A stretch of DNA of 64,000 nucleotides. It comes from a virus. The notes beneath the pieces are model-generated. The model worked only from the letters and a program-made list of their open reading frames with translations. It was not told the DNA's origin and made no database searches. Shown here piece after piece: positions 8,208 to 17,021 of this stretch (position 1 is its first letter; each line of letters opens with the position of its first letter). A program made the position numbers and the translations under genes. The DNA lies in the IMG/VR virus record IMGVR_UViG_3300032050_000024, positions 1 to 64,000 of that record, one strand, 5' to 3'.

Positions 8208-9038
8208 TCATTTGATTTTTAATTTCTGACCTGGCTTTATTACAGTTGATTTCAAGTTATTTAATTTTTTGATAACATCTACTTTAGTATCATATTTTGA
8301 TGCAATACCAGATAAAGTGTCTCCAGAAACAACTGTATGATATGATGTGGCAGTTGTTTTAGTAGTTGTTTTTGTCTTAGGTGGATCATATAAATCTAAA
8401 ACGGCGTTGATGTCAGTATCTTTCATTTGTTTAATGATATCGTCATCTGTAGTTTGTTTTTTTGGTGTTGATGTTTTAGATGTAGTAGATGCAATCGCAT
8501 TGTAAATTTCAGTTGCTTTTGCCGTACGATCTTTTAATTTAGGTGCACCAGCTCTTTCATAATATGTAACAACAGCTTTTGTTGCTCCCTCAACTGTTTT
8601 TTGAGCTTTTATTTTATCCCATGCTGTTTTTTCAGTTCCATCTAATTCAGAAATTATAAAATCTAGTTGATCATTTGTAGTTTCTGCACCAGCTGCTATT
8701 AATTTATTTTTTCGGCCTTCTGTCCATTGAGCTAAACCATATCCAGCCCATCCGGGTTGTTTTTTTGCTTGATCTGGCGTAGTTGGTTTAAATCCAAATC
8801 CTAATTTTAAACCTTTAGTTAAATTTTGACTAACATTTGGTCGAACGCCACTTTCTACTGCAAAATTTCCTATGAAAGCCGCTGCATGTACTTTGCTAAA
8901 TCCATTTTTAATTAAATAGTTTGCCGCAGCAATTCCTCGCTTCAACCAACCATCATATAATAATTCATATTCAGATTCCGGAATTTCTGTTTTTTTAGAT
9001 TTATCATCTTCAAATAATAATTGTTTTAAACGTATCAT
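8208..9038 (-). CDS. Phage tail-lysozyme-type muramidase with LysM and capsid-targeting-like leader
   Basis: A 276-residue protein. Residues 1-10 are MIRLKQLLFE, the shared leader ending L-F-E. Residues about 25-175 resemble the phage tail-lysozyme family (AAAFIGNFAVESG, then WAGYGLAQWTEGRK), with a likely catalytic Glu in AVESG. A Thr/Lys-rich linker follows, then a C-terminal LysM (YHTVVSGDTLSGIASKYD). It would bind and cut peptidoglycan. If the leader does target the capsid, this enzyme would be carried in the head and released on injection. The alternative is a tail-associated lysozyme. The start overlaps the previous stop by four bases. Confidence 0.83.
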   Translation of the reverse strand: MIRLKQLLFEDDKSKKTEIPESEYELLYDGWLKRGIAAANYLIKNGFSKVHAAAFIGNFAVESGVRPNVSQNLTKGLKLGFGFKPTTPDQAKKQPGWAGYGLAQWTEGRKNKLIAAGAETTNDQLDFIISELDGTEKTAWDKIKAQKTVEGATKAVVTYYERAGAPKLKDRTAKATEIYNAIASTTSKTSTPKKQTTDDDIIKQMKDTDINAVLDLYDPPKTKTTTKTTATSYHTVVSGDTLSGIASKYDTKVDVIKKLNNLKSTVIKPGQKLKIK

Positions 9039-9367
9039 CGTCCCTTTTCCTCTCGTATTATCAATTCACCTAATACTTCTAAACGACCTACTTCTCTTTG
9101 AAATTCAATTTGTGTCATTGAAGTAGATATGCGTTTATATGTAGCATCAAACTCTGCTTTTGCTTTTTCTAAATCAAAACGTCCGGCAGCTGCTCGTTTA
9201 TAATATGGTAATTTAACTTTGAAATGATGCCATGTAAGAAGAGCTAAGCCTCCTTTTTTATGAGCTGTATCGGCAATCTTTTCTGCACCCGCTTCTCGTG
9301 TATCTGCAAAGGTTTCAAAAGTTTCTGGTTTGTCTTTTGATTCAAAAAGTAAATTCATTAGTTTCAT
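9035..9367 (-). CDS. Hypothetical protein with capsid-targeting-like leader (110 aa)
   Basis: A 110-residue protein opening MKLMNLLFE (L-F-E at 7-9), the shared leader. The remainder is charged and helical (LEKAKAEFDATYKRIS) with no family I recognise. An exact ATATTTAT motif abuts the start with no ribosome binding site, and the gene overlaps the packaged-lysozyme candidate downstream by four bases. I infer a small head-internal protein. Confidence 0.65.
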   Translation of the reverse strand: MKLMNLLFESKDKPETFETFADTREAGAEKIADTAHKKGGLALLTWHHFKVKLPYYKRAAAGRFDLEKAKAEFDATYKRISTSMTQIEFQREVGRLEVLGELIIREEKGR

Positions 9368-9371
9368 ATTA

Positions 9372-9379
9372 ATAAATAT
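9372..9379 (-). promoter_or_regulatory. ATATTTAT promoter-like motif
   Basis: Exact motif followed by TAAT and then the ATG of the 110-residue leader protein. The same arrangement occurs at 44087. Confidence 0.5.
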
Positions 9380-9384
9380 ATCTT

Positions 9385-10017
9385 TTAAAGATTATCATAA
9401 AACATTCTATCAGAATCTTCAGTGTGCCATTTTTCTTTATCTTCTGCATTATAATATTCATTACATACTAGATAATCTGGTCTTTCTGGAAAAGGCTTAG
9501 TTACAAATGATGGTTCCGACCATTTAATTCGATTATTGGGTTGTAAAGCTATTTGTCCGTTAGATAAAAATATAATATGATGTGACTTATGTTCATCTGG
9601 GGTTTCAGACAATGTTAAATCTGTATTCATGTCATTTGCTCCCCAATTAATTGTTGCAAAATAATTGCCCGTATACCATTTTTTATCTTTCATATACACT
9701 TCAACAGGTGCATCTTTAAGATAATTTAGTTGTATTAATGTAAAATTATATGAAAAACAATTCCATAATTGTAAATAATGAAACGGAAGATCTGGATTTG
9801 GAATTTTTGGTTTGATTAATAATGCAGAACTAGGTAATTTATCTCTAACTACTCCATTATCTAATAAAACTTGAAATAAAACAACCTGGCCAGGCATACA
9901 TCTTATTGAAAGTATAACTGCATTACTAAATGTTCCATGGCCTTTTTTATGCTGATACATATATTCGTTCCTAACAAATACTTTGAGAGGAAAAAAATTG
10001 TGTTCTATATATGCCAT
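9385..10017 (-). CDS. Hypothetical phage protein (210 aa)
   Basis: A 210-residue protein rich in aromatic residues and predicted mostly beta (FHYLQLWNCFSYNFTLIQL, KKWYTGNYFATINWG). I recognise no family. It is the only long gene between two clusters of leader proteins and itself lacks the leader. Located three bases after the Cys-rich protein gene, so it belongs to the same transcript. Confidence 0.6.
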   Translation of the reverse strand: MAYIEHNFFPLKVFVRNEYMYQHKKGHGTFSNAVILSIRCMPGQVVLFQVLLDNGVVRDKLPSSALLIKPKIPNPDLPFHYLQLWNCFSYNFTLIQLNYLKDAPVEVYMKDKKWYTGNYFATINWGANDMNTDLTLSETPDEHKSHHIIFLSNGQIALQPNNRIKWSEPSFVTKPFPERPDYLVCNEYYNAEDKEKWHTEDSDRMFYDNL

Positions 10018-10020
10018 GAA

Positions 10021-10485
10021 TTATTTTCGATGTTTTGAAATTTCAATTGCTGCAAGTTGTTTTAAAGCGGCTTTTTTGGTAGGATGCGTTCCTAGGCGTT
10101 TGCCGCCTTTCTTTGGATATACCGCCCAACCATTTTCAACTTTGCGAATAGTTTCCGGAATAAGTTTGATGATATGTGATTTCATATCAGTGGCAGGAAC
10201 GAACTGTGGCTGTGATACGTTTCCACCCATACCAGGCATACCATGTGGATCTCGATTCATATGATGTGAAAGATAATCTTTAACTCGATTCATGTAATCT
10301 GCTGCAAGTGTTATTTTAGCTTCTAACCACTCTGGTAAGTTGTCTGCATCTTGAATCATGTCAGCAATTGCCTGAGCATCTGAGGCACATTCCATTGCAT
10401 CATGTTTTGCCATACTGCCTTCTGGTTTTTGGCAGCCGCCTTTAGCTCCGCCGCAACCACAACCGCATTCGTTAAGCCGTTTCAT
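10021..10485 (-). CDS. Cys-rich N-terminus protein, possible virion-internal protein
   Basis: A 154-residue protein. The N-terminus MKRLNECGCGCGG contains L-N-E followed by a Cys/Gly cluster that could bind metal. Residues about 35-75 form a helical segment (AQAIADMIQDADNLPEWLEAK) that I associate with phage proteins. The C-terminal GGKRLGTHPTKKAALKQLAAIE is a domain often found at the end of phage structural or scaffold-associated proteins. The leader is shorter than the others, so capsid targeting is a weaker call. The next start upstream is one base away. Confidence 0.65.
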   Translation of the reverse strand: MKRLNECGCGCGGAKGGCQKPEGSMAKHDAMECASDAQAIADMIQDADNLPEWLEAKITLAADYMNRVKDYLSHHMNRDPHGMPGMGGNVSQPQFVPATDMKSHIIKLIPETIRKVENGWAVYPKKGGKRLGTHPTKKAALKQLAAIEISKHRK

Positions 10486-10486
10486 G

Positions 10487-10657
10487 TTATGCTTTTTTTG
10501 CTACAATAGACCAAATTGCACCAGTAAGCGTAATAACACCACCAATGATTTCAGTTACGGTAGTTTCATCTACTAAACCTTTAGCAATGCAAATACCACC
10601 TACGAAAGTCAAGGTATGACGTACGATACCTAATACTTGTTCTTGTGTTAGTTTCAT
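10487..10657 (-). CDS. Putative holin, Pam3-gp28-like (56 aa)
   Basis: A 56-residue protein with two hydrophobic segments around a short polar turn (HTLTFVGGICIAKGLVDETT, IIGGVITLTGAIWSIVAKKA), close to what I recall for the Pam3-gp28 family of putative holins. A purine-rich ribosome binding site (AAAAGGA) sits between an ATATTTAT motif and the start. The endolysin gene lies 4.6 kb upstream in the same direction, and a second holin candidate is at 16730. Confidence 0.65.
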   Translation of the reverse strand: MKLTQEQVLGIVRHTLTFVGGICIAKGLVDETTVTEIIGGVITLTGAIWSIVAKKA

Positions 10658-10671
10658 AATTTTCCTTTTAT

Positions 10672-10679
10672 ATAAATAT
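10672..10679 (-). promoter_or_regulatory. ATATTTAT promoter-like motif
   Basis: Exact motif, then ATAAAAGGA (ribosome binding site), then the holin-like start. Confidence 0.5.
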
Positions 10680-10684
10680 GTTTA

Positions 10685-11191
10685 TCATGTACTTAGTGTT
10701 ACATATGTCCACTGTGTGCCATCGTGTATCCATAATTGTAATGATCCTGTATCAAAATACATAGTTCCTTTAGTCGCGCCGGCGCCAGGACTGACTAATG
10801 GTATTCTAAATCCCGAACCCTTTTCTATATTAGTTAAATCTAAACTAGAATTAGAATCTACAGTAACAGCAGATCCTGTTATACTGAGTGTGTCATATGC
10901 TAATGATAATGTGCCATTATTGTTAGAATTAATTAATACTCCAGACGCACCTCTCTGTTGAAAACTACCCGTTACAATTAAACTACCTGTAATTCTAGCA
11001 GATCCAGTAAATGGAAATCCTGCAGATATGCCTGATAATTGAGAGCCATCTCCTTTAAAAGATCCACTAAATGATCCAGTTGCTACTACGGTATCGGTTG
11101 ACCCGCCACTCAGTGCGTCGATAGCTCGAGTAACATGTTCTGCTTGAATCGTACCGCCCGATGTTATACCTGTTTTATTTATTATTGCCAT
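10685..11191 (-). CDS. Fibre-like structural protein
   Basis: A 168-residue protein with Ser/Thr/Gly-rich beta repeats (TGSFSGSFKGDGSQLSG, TGSARITGSLIVTGSF) and a C-terminal YFDTGSLQLWIHDGTQW. Such short repeats are typical of trimeric phage fibres and head decorations, so I infer a virion surface protein. It has a good ribosome binding site (AAAGGAAC) following a promoter-like motif. Its start overlaps the end of the 64-residue gene by 17 bases. Where on the virion it sits is unknown. Confidence 0.65.
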   Translation of the reverse strand: MAIINKTGITSGGTIQAEHVTRAIDALSGGSTDTVVATGSFSGSFKGDGSQLSGISAGFPFTGSARITGSLIVTGSFQQRGASGVLINSNNNGTLSLAYDTLSITGSAVTVDSNSSLDLTNIEKGSGFRIPLVSPGAGATKGTMYFDTGSLQLWIHDGTQWTYVTLST

Positions 11192-11369
11192 TCATGTTCC
11201 TTTTTTTATAAATAGGCCAATTTTTTGTTTTTTCATTCATCCATTCTTGTCGATCGTCACAACCGCAATCTTCATTAAGTATCTTTGCAATTTGTTTTGC
11301 AAGTTGATCTAACCCAGTAGCTCGAGTGATTTTTTTAATATCATCTCCTAAACCTCTACTTGTACTCAT
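11175..11369 (-). CDS. Small conserved phage protein with CGCD motif (64 aa)
   Basis: A 64-residue protein with GLGDDIKKITRATGLDQL and DCGCDDRQEW. I associate this pattern with small proteins in Bacteroidota phages, of unknown function. The Cys-Gly-Cys could bind metal. It overlaps the nucleotidyltransferase-like gene upstream by four bases. Confidence 0.65.
   Translation of the reverse strand: MSTSRGLGDDIKKITRATGLDQLAKQIAKILNEDCGCDDRQEWMNEKTKNWPIYKKRNMNGNNK
11207..11214 (-). promoter_or_regulatory. TATTTATA promoter-like motif
   Basis: The minus strand reads CCTATTTATAAAAAAAGGAAC before the fibre-like gene, one mismatch from the ATATTTAT consensus. Confidence 0.4.
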
Positions 11370-12424
11370 ACATTATTCCAATCTGTTAAAGCATTTCGTA
11401 GTTGCATAATCAATGTTTTTTGTTGTCCGTTTAGTGGTATTTCAAATACGCGTTTTCCGGGGTATGTATATCTCTGTTCTGGTTGCATTACAATACTATG
11501 ACCGGTATCATCTATTCCTAATACTGGATATGCAACGCGTTGCATTGTAATTGCATTTCCAGGTATCATAGTACATTTGCCAGGATGCCGCCATTGTCCC
11601 ATTGCATCTTCTACAGCATCCGTTTCATGCATTACGCGTTCCCAATCTTCTTCCGTCATTATGCGTTTTCCGTTCATATGATGTGCTAACATTTCTATAC
11701 ATGAACCCATTTTTCCTTCATTTAATGAAGTTTCTATTGCAAGTGATGTCATAGTACTTTTACGTAATAATTCCTTTAAACGATCTAAACGACCACTATT
11801 TCTAAGTTTTTTATAAGCTAAATTTTCTACTGAATATTCGCCTTCTGCTTCTAATCCTGTTTGTCGCAATGTGCGTAATCGCAATAAAATATTTTCTATT
11901 TTAACTCGTAGCTTTGGATCTGATTCTTTTAGTGAATCAATTTGATATTCAATTGGTTGAGCTTTTTGATCTATCACATCATCATCAATTGAAATGACAT
12001 CCGAAGATGGTTTTTTTATCCAACAACCTTTCATTAATGAATATTGACCAACAGAGGAATGCAATCGTTCATTCCAATCTTGTGCATATAATTCAATAGC
12101 CATTCCTTTGTATGTTAACGGATAATTAGTGTTCCATATGCTTTTCTTGGCCATCATGTAATTTTTAACTAGATGCAAATTTTCATTTACTGCTTGATAA
12201 TCTATTACAACATGTAAATCAATATCACTATGTTCTGTCCAATTGTAATTAGCATTGCTGCCAATAATTAAAATATCTAATACCGATGCATTTATTTCTA
12301 AAAAATCATAAAAATGTTCAGCAATGCGAATAAATTTTTCACGCAATCCTTTGTTGAGACGATTATCCGTCCAAAGCTTTGGATTAAGTGTACTTTGTGT
12401 TTCATATTCACGAATAATTTTCAT
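11366..12424 (-). CDS. Nucleotidyltransferase-like protein, possible packaged cargo
   Basis: A 352-residue protein. Near residues 53-68 it has IGSNANYNWTEHSDIDLHVV, the GS...DxD signature of pol-beta-type nucleotidyltransferases. This fold can transfer nucleotides to proteins, RNA or small molecules. The remainder is helical with no clear second domain. The N-terminus MKIIREYE has I-R-E and could be a short capsid-targeting leader, but this is the weakest member of the set. It overlaps the following 900-residue gene by one base, implying a joint role. Confidence 0.72.
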   Translation of the reverse strand: MKIIREYETQSTLNPKLWTDNRLNKGLREKFIRIAEHFYDFLEINASVLDILIIGSNANYNWTEHSDIDLHVVIDYQAVNENLHLVKNYMMAKKSIWNTNYPLTYKGMAIELYAQDWNERLHSSVGQYSLMKGCWIKKPSSDVISIDDDVIDQKAQPIEYQIDSLKESDPKLRVKIENILLRLRTLRQTGLEAEGEYSVENLAYKKLRNSGRLDRLKELLRKSTMTSLAIETSLNEGKMGSCIEMLAHHMNGKRIMTEEDWERVMHETDAVEDAMGQWRHPGKCTMIPGNAITMQRVAYPVLGIDDTGHSIVMQPEQRYTYPGKRVFEIPLNGQQKTLIMQLRNALTDWNNV

Positions 12425-15126
12425 TATTTAATTTGTTTTTGTGATTGTAATCTAGATAATGCTTTTTGTTTGTTATAAAATTCTTGATATGCTGCTGGTA
12501 ATTTACCAGATTTTTCTGGATCGTATGCATTAGTATACATTCTTTTTGTATCTGGATCTAACAACCAAATTGTTCCTTCTTTTAATCCTGTTTGTGTATC
12601 TTTAATAACTTTCCACATCGGCCAACCTGGTAATTTGAAATTATTACCAGTTCGTTTATCATTATATGACGTTGGTTTACCTACATATTCCATTGTTTTT
12701 TGGTTAACATTTTGTTCTAGAAATGCCATGTTATATCTGATACTTCCTGGATCTGTATAATAATATCCTTGAAATGATAGTGAATCTATTTCTCCTAGTT
12801 TTGTTGCATCAAGTTTTGTTGCTACATATGTTGCATAAGAAGCATCTACTGCTTGTAAACTTGCATCTATATCAAATTGACTATCTGTAAAATATTTACC
12901 TGTAACATCTTTCCATGTTTCATCAAATATATAATATATTAACGATTGTTGATTTAGATCTTTTCCATATTCTGCTGGATAATCATGCCGTTCATAATAT
13001 TCTTGAAGTTCGTTATAAATTATATCTAAACGTTTTAAAAAATCTTGTGTATTAAAAAAACCTTTAAACGCATCAAATAAATCAGATACAGTATTTTTTA
13101 ATGGTCGTAATACATTATCATTCCAAAAACTTCCGGAAGATGTACCGCCCTTTAAACCTCTAATGCGGGCAAATTTAATATTTTCATTAATAAATCTACG
13201 TACAGGATCTGTCCAAAATGCATACCACATTGCATTGATGTTATCGCCAATTGAAACGGATTTTGCAATTAAATCATCAATTAACTTATTATAAGCTTGT
13301 ACTCCAACTTTTTGATAATAAATTTTTAAACACCGAGCAGGTTGATTTGTTATATAATCAATTATTTGTGCTTTAGTTCTCTGCGATCCTCCAAATGTAA
13401 AAACTTTACCAGTTGAATCGGCAGGTAATACTTTAACTAAATCATCTGCTATTCGTTTAACGAATGATCTAGTAACAGATTTATCTGTAAATGATACTAG
13501 CAATATAGCTAATTTATCTGCTCCGCCGGCTCCACCTTTAGTAGCTAATCTAGAACCTTCTTGTACGAATACTTGTTTAAATTGTTTAACTGAAACAGCG
13601 TATGCATTTTTCCAATAATTTCTAGATTTCGTAAATAACCAATCCCAAACTAATTTACCAGTTCTACTAAGTAATTTATTAAACTTTTCTCGAGTTTGTT
13701 TTAGAACCGGTTCTGAACTTTTAGCTACGGTTACTCCAATTCTTCTTGATATTTGTCTTTGAGTAACTGGATCGCTTAATGCCTTTTTTGAAGAACGAAA
13801 ACTTAAAGATTTAAAATTTTCAAAACCTTTTAAAACATTATCAATTTCTCTAACCATAGCTTGAGAAGTTGCAGGAGATATAAGTTTTAAACGTCGGCAT
13901 AAAAAAACAAATTCTTTAGCATGTTTAACAGAACCGATTACTACATCTGCAGATAATCTAGTAGCTGCAGGTACAGTTTTAAACATCCTAGAAATTAATT
14001 CTGTAGTAAGTTTTCCTCCTTTTGACAAAACACGAAACAGCCATCGAAAACAAATTGCTAACGCATCACCAACACCAGGTATCAATGCTATTATACTAAT
14101 TAAAGCTTCAAAAGTACGACCTCTACCCATATACCACGCAGCATTTATAAGATCAATTGGCGGAACTAAAATTCCTATCCAATCAAATGCCATTTGTACT
14201 CGATCGGTTAATGCAGTTAAATTAACTTCCCGGCCAAACATATTTACTTTAGTTACTGCATTTTTTTCGGTAGATTTGAATAATGTTTCAATTTCATATT
14301 TATCTCTTAAAGATGCAATCCAATCAGATCTCATTACATCTTGAAACCCAGTATCGCCTTTATCAATAAAAATTACTTCGCCGGCGCCTCTATTTCCTAA
14401 CCAACCTTCAATTTGTCCGGATCTTAATAACACTATAGTATCACCCATAGTATTATTGCCGGTTTTTTTGGGTGGTTCATATTTCCAATCTAAGTGTACC
14501 CATTGAGTGTTTAAAGTATATGTAAAATACATTAAATTTGGATCTTCATAAAAGTATACAAATGTTCCAACAGGTACTTCTGGATTATTATACATTGCAA
14601 TTTGCAATCCAATTTGATAATTGTCAAATGCCGCTATTGGACTAGGATCATCTGTTAATATATATGTCTTAATATCTAGTTCAGAGATTGGTAAAAATTT
14701 TACTTGACTTGCTGTTGGATCATCTTTAAAAAGTACACCGGTGGGTTTTGTTGCTAAAAATGGGCGTGCACCGTATGACATTAATTTATTGTATGCTCCT
14801 TGATTTTTCCAAGCGCTAGCAAATTGAAATACATTAATGCCTGTTTGTTTATTCATTGTTGCATAATCACCACCTGGTGCCATTGCTGGACTAGTACTTC
14901 GATATGCCATATTATGTACTTGAGATGGTCCAGGAGACGGTGTACTAGTTGCATGAAACTTTTGTATTTCTTTAGAAAAATCACTTAAAGGAGCACCACC
15001 TATTGTTTTAACAGGGGCATAAGCGGCACCCATTGGATTAACTTGCACTTGTTGAGTTTTAGGATTTGTAAGTGGAGTAGTTTCCGATAATAATGTCTTT
15101 TTTATTATTCGCTCTAAATTATCCAT
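12424..15126 (-). CDS. Very large putative ejected protein with capsid-targeting-like leader (900 aa)
   Basis: A 900-residue protein. The leader MDNLERIIKKTLLSE ends in L-S-E, followed by a Pro/Thr-rich stretch. Residues about 305-350 contain hydrophobic helices with ALISIIALIPGVGDAL, a pattern seen in pre-toxin and membrane-translocating segments. The rest is mostly helical and basic. I recognise no enzymatic domain with certainty. Size, leader and position among other leader proteins suggest an internal protein ejected into the host, comparable in role only to the large ejection proteins of other phages. A promoter-like motif lies 36 bases upstream. Confidence 0.7.
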   Translation of the reverse strand: MDNLERIIKKTLLSETTPLTNPKTQQVQVNPMGAAYAPVKTIGGAPLSDFSKEIQKFHATSTPSPGPSQVHNMAYRSTSPAMAPGGDYATMNKQTGINVFQFASAWKNQGAYNKLMSYGARPFLATKPTGVLFKDDPTASQVKFLPISELDIKTYILTDDPSPIAAFDNYQIGLQIAMYNNPEVPVGTFVYFYEDPNLMYFTYTLNTQWVHLDWKYEPPKKTGNNTMGDTIVLLRSGQIEGWLGNRGAGEVIFIDKGDTGFQDVMRSDWIASLRDKYEIETLFKSTEKNAVTKVNMFGREVNLTALTDRVQMAFDWIGILVPPIDLINAAWYMGRGRTFEALISIIALIPGVGDALAICFRWLFRVLSKGGKLTTELISRMFKTVPAATRLSADVVIGSVKHAKEFVFLCRRLKLISPATSQAMVREIDNVLKGFENFKSLSFRSSKKALSDPVTQRQISRRIGVTVAKSSEPVLKQTREKFNKLLSRTGKLVWDWLFTKSRNYWKNAYAVSVKQFKQVFVQEGSRLATKGGAGGADKLAILLVSFTDKSVTRSFVKRIADDLVKVLPADSTGKVFTFGGSQRTKAQIIDYITNQPARCLKIYYQKVGVQAYNKLIDDLIAKSVSIGDNINAMWYAFWTDPVRRFINENIKFARIRGLKGGTSSGSFWNDNVLRPLKNTVSDLFDAFKGFFNTQDFLKRLDIIYNELQEYYERHDYPAEYGKDLNQQSLIYYIFDETWKDVTGKYFTDSQFDIDASLQAVDASYATYVATKLDATKLGEIDSLSFQGYYYTDPGSIRYNMAFLEQNVNQKTMEYVGKPTSYNDKRTGNNFKLPGWPMWKVIKDTQTGLKEGTIWLLDPDTKRMYTNAYDPEKSGKLPAAYQEFYNKQKALSRLQSQKQIK

Positions 15127-15161
15127 GTATGATGCCTTAAAATATATTTTTATTATTATAA

Positions 15162-15169
15162 ATAAATAT
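15162..15169 (-). promoter_or_regulatory. ATATTTAT promoter-like motif
   Basis: Exact motif (AACATATTTATTTATAATAA) in the 109-base gap upstream of the 900-residue protein. Nothing else is visible in that gap. Confidence 0.45.
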
Positions 15170-15235
15170 GTTTATCTTCAAAAGAGTTGAACTAGTATCT
15201 AGCAAACTACAAGAGCAATGTGTTTATAATTCATA

Positions 15236-16111
15236 TTAAATAGATAATAACATATCAATTAAATCCGGATGTGGATACATATCCACTTTCCCACGAATAA
15301 CATTTGTATGCGAATACATTCCAGGTGTTTTTTCTGCTCGAGCTACATCTAATACATCAAAACCATCTGCACCTTTAGCTCGTACATATTCTATTAGACC
15401 TATGCGCGGATCAATTGAATATTTATTTGCTAAGAAAAGAATCCAATTTTTAAGTGTAGTAATTTGTGCATCTGAATAGTTATGCCAATATTGATGTCCT
15501 CTAAATGGTTTAGCTAATTTTATAACTTGACTAGGATCTGCTGGAGTATTAACATATGTTTTACCATTAACAATTTGTCCCATACAACATACTTCGATTC
15601 CAACAGAATTTCTATGCATAACAGAATTACCAGTACCAGTATGCCATCCATATCCTCCGTCAGGAAAACATTGAATAAGTTCACCGTCAAATTTAGCAGA
15701 TTTGCCATCAACGGACTGCCCACCTAAAATATATTCTGTTGCAACATTGCCTCTATTATCTCTTGCCCACATATCAGCAACTTGATAAGGATTAGCTCCG
15801 CCGGCTGTATGATGTAAGAAAATCCAATCTTTTGGTACTGGGCCTTTAAAATAAGTTCCTTCTGGCATATAGTATTTCTTAATACTTAATGCATTTACCA
15901 CTTCAATGTTTTCTGCATTATCTGTATTTAAAATACCCATTGCGGCCCATGTTTTAGGTCCTACGATACCATCAGCTAATAAACCATGTGCTGTTTGCCA
16001 TGTTTTAACTGCAGCTTCTGTTTTAGGTCCGAAATCTCCATCTACTGTGATTTTTAAATATTCTTGCAAAGTTTTTACTGATTCGCCTTTGCTACCTTTT
16101 TTTAATAACAT
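15236..16111 (-). CDS. Endolysin: peptidoglycan-binding domain plus N-acetylmuramoyl-L-alanine amidase
   Basis: A 291-residue protein. Residues about 1-58 are a peptidoglycan-binding domain (KGSKGESVKTLQEYL, VDGDFGPKTEAAVKTWQ). Residues about 88-260 are an amidase_2 domain: the zinc-binding HHTAGG, then YGWHTG, and a later GHQYWH. It cuts the amide bond between muramic acid and the stem peptide at lysis. No signal peptide is seen, so release should depend on a holin; candidates lie immediately upstream and at 10487. A good ribosome binding site (AAAAGGAATAAT) precedes the start. Confidence 0.92.
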   Translation of the reverse strand: MLLKKGSKGESVKTLQEYLKITVDGDFGPKTEAAVKTWQTAHGLLADGIVGPKTWAAMGILNTDNAENIEVVNALSIKKYYMPEGTYFKGPVPKDWIFLHHTAGGANPYQVADMWARDNRGNVATEYILGGQSVDGKSAKFDGELIQCFPDGGYGWHTGTGNSVMHRNSVGIEVCCMGQIVNGKTYVNTPADPSQVIKLAKPFRGHQYWHNYSDAQITTLKNWILFLANKYSIDPRIGLIEYVRAKGADGFDVLDVARAEKTPGMYSHTNVIRGKVDMYPHPDLIDMLLSI

Positions 16112-16125
16112 ATTATTCCTTTTTT

Positions 16126-16737
16126 TTATTTAATTAAATAACCAGATATTTGGTTGGCTTTTTCTACAAATTCATTGTGCAAATATTCTCCGATCAAATC
16201 ACTTTCTTCGCCAATAACGTGACACGTTAAAAAACCTAAGATATCTCCTCGCAATCCTCGTATTGGAACTTTAACTGCTTGAACAATACCATTTGCAGTC
16301 ATTTCTCGTCGCATTGACGGATATTGTTCCATATCCGGAGTGATTATCATAAAATCTTTTTCTAGCATTGCTGCAAATAGTTTAGGAAATTCTGAAACTA
16401 ATACATTTTGATAACGTCTCTTAATTTTTTCAATACCAGGAGCTACTGTTTCGTATGTCATTGAAAACTTTTTCATTGAACGTCCATTTAAGAATTTGCC
16501 ACCATTATGAAATTGACATATTGAAACTCTATCAAATTTATAATCTTTTCGAAGCTGTTCAATGAATTCATGCACTGCAACCATTTCTCCTAAATCATCA
16601 GCAAAAATAGTTTCTTCTTGTTCTAATTTTTTTGCTGCAGCCCGGACATCGAGCCACGTTTTAACTACAACGGTAATAATTGCTACCACAATAGACGTTA
16701 CTGCGGATATGATTGAAATAATTATTGCATCACTCAT
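16126..16737 (-). CDS. Membrane-anchored GAF-like protein in the lysis region
   Basis: About 203 residues from MSDAIIIS; an upstream ATG at 16794 would run back through the preceding gene. The start overlaps the preceding gene by eight bases. One transmembrane helix (about residues 4-25) is followed by a short coiled segment and a GAF-like domain (RVSICQFHNGGKFLNG, KKFSMTYE, KVPIRGLRGDILGFLT). I associate this QFHNGG family with phages, with no assigned function. Lying between the holin candidate and endolysin genes, it may control lysis timing by sensing a small molecule, but that is inference. Confidence 0.7.
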   Translation of the reverse strand: MSDAIIISIISAVTSIVVAIITVVVKTWLDVRAAAKKLEQEETIFADDLGEMVAVHEFIEQLRKDYKFDRVSICQFHNGGKFLNGRSMKKFSMTYETVAPGIEKIKRRYQNVLVSEFPKLFAAMLEKDFMIITPDMEQYPSMRREMTANGIVQAVKVPIRGLRGDILGFLTCHVIGEESDLIGEYLHNEFVEKANQISGYLIK

Positions 16738-16990
16738 TTTCTGATTCTGTTGTTTGTTTTGGATTCTTAGAAAATTTATCAACAGTAGTTCCAAATATAC
16801 ATGCTATGATAATATATTCTAGTGCTGAAACTAAATGTTCATTGGGAGCAATTGTTTTCGGATACAACGAATTAACAAACATCATGATAACTAAAGAAAA
16901 GAAACCAACAACTCCTATAACGCGCCTTGATGAAACGTCGCCGGACTTTGAATCAGACAACATTCGATAAAAGAAATTTGATTGACGCAT
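16730..16990 (-). CDS. Small membrane protein, possible holin (86 aa)
   Basis: An 86-residue protein with two hydrophobic segments (VIGVVGFFSLVIMMFV, LEYIIIACIFGTTV) and a charged C-terminus (KNPKQTTESENE). Topology, size and position immediately upstream of the GAF-like protein and the endolysin genes suggest a holin or lysis regulator. It has a clear ribosome binding site (TGAGGAAC) and an upstream ATATTTAT motif. Confidence 0.65.
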   Translation of the reverse strand: MRQSNFFYRMLSDSKSGDVSSRRVIGVVGFFSLVIMMFVNSLYPKTIAPNEHLVSALEYIIIACIFGTTVDKFSKNPKQTTESENE

Positions 16991-17012
16991 ATGTTCCTCA
17001 TTTTTTATAACT

Positions 17013-17020
17013 ATAAATAT
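17013..17020 (-). promoter_or_regulatory. ATATTTAT promoter-like motif of the lysis genes
   Basis: Exact motif (ACATATTTATAGTTATAA), 22 bases upstream of the small membrane protein start and followed by GAGGA. Confidence 0.5.
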
Positions 17021-17021
17021 G

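Noticed and set aside
15127-15235. Possible small gene or RNA in the 109-base gap
   Set aside because: Only an 11-codon frame and no stable fold by eye; the promoter-like motif is the only feature I can support.
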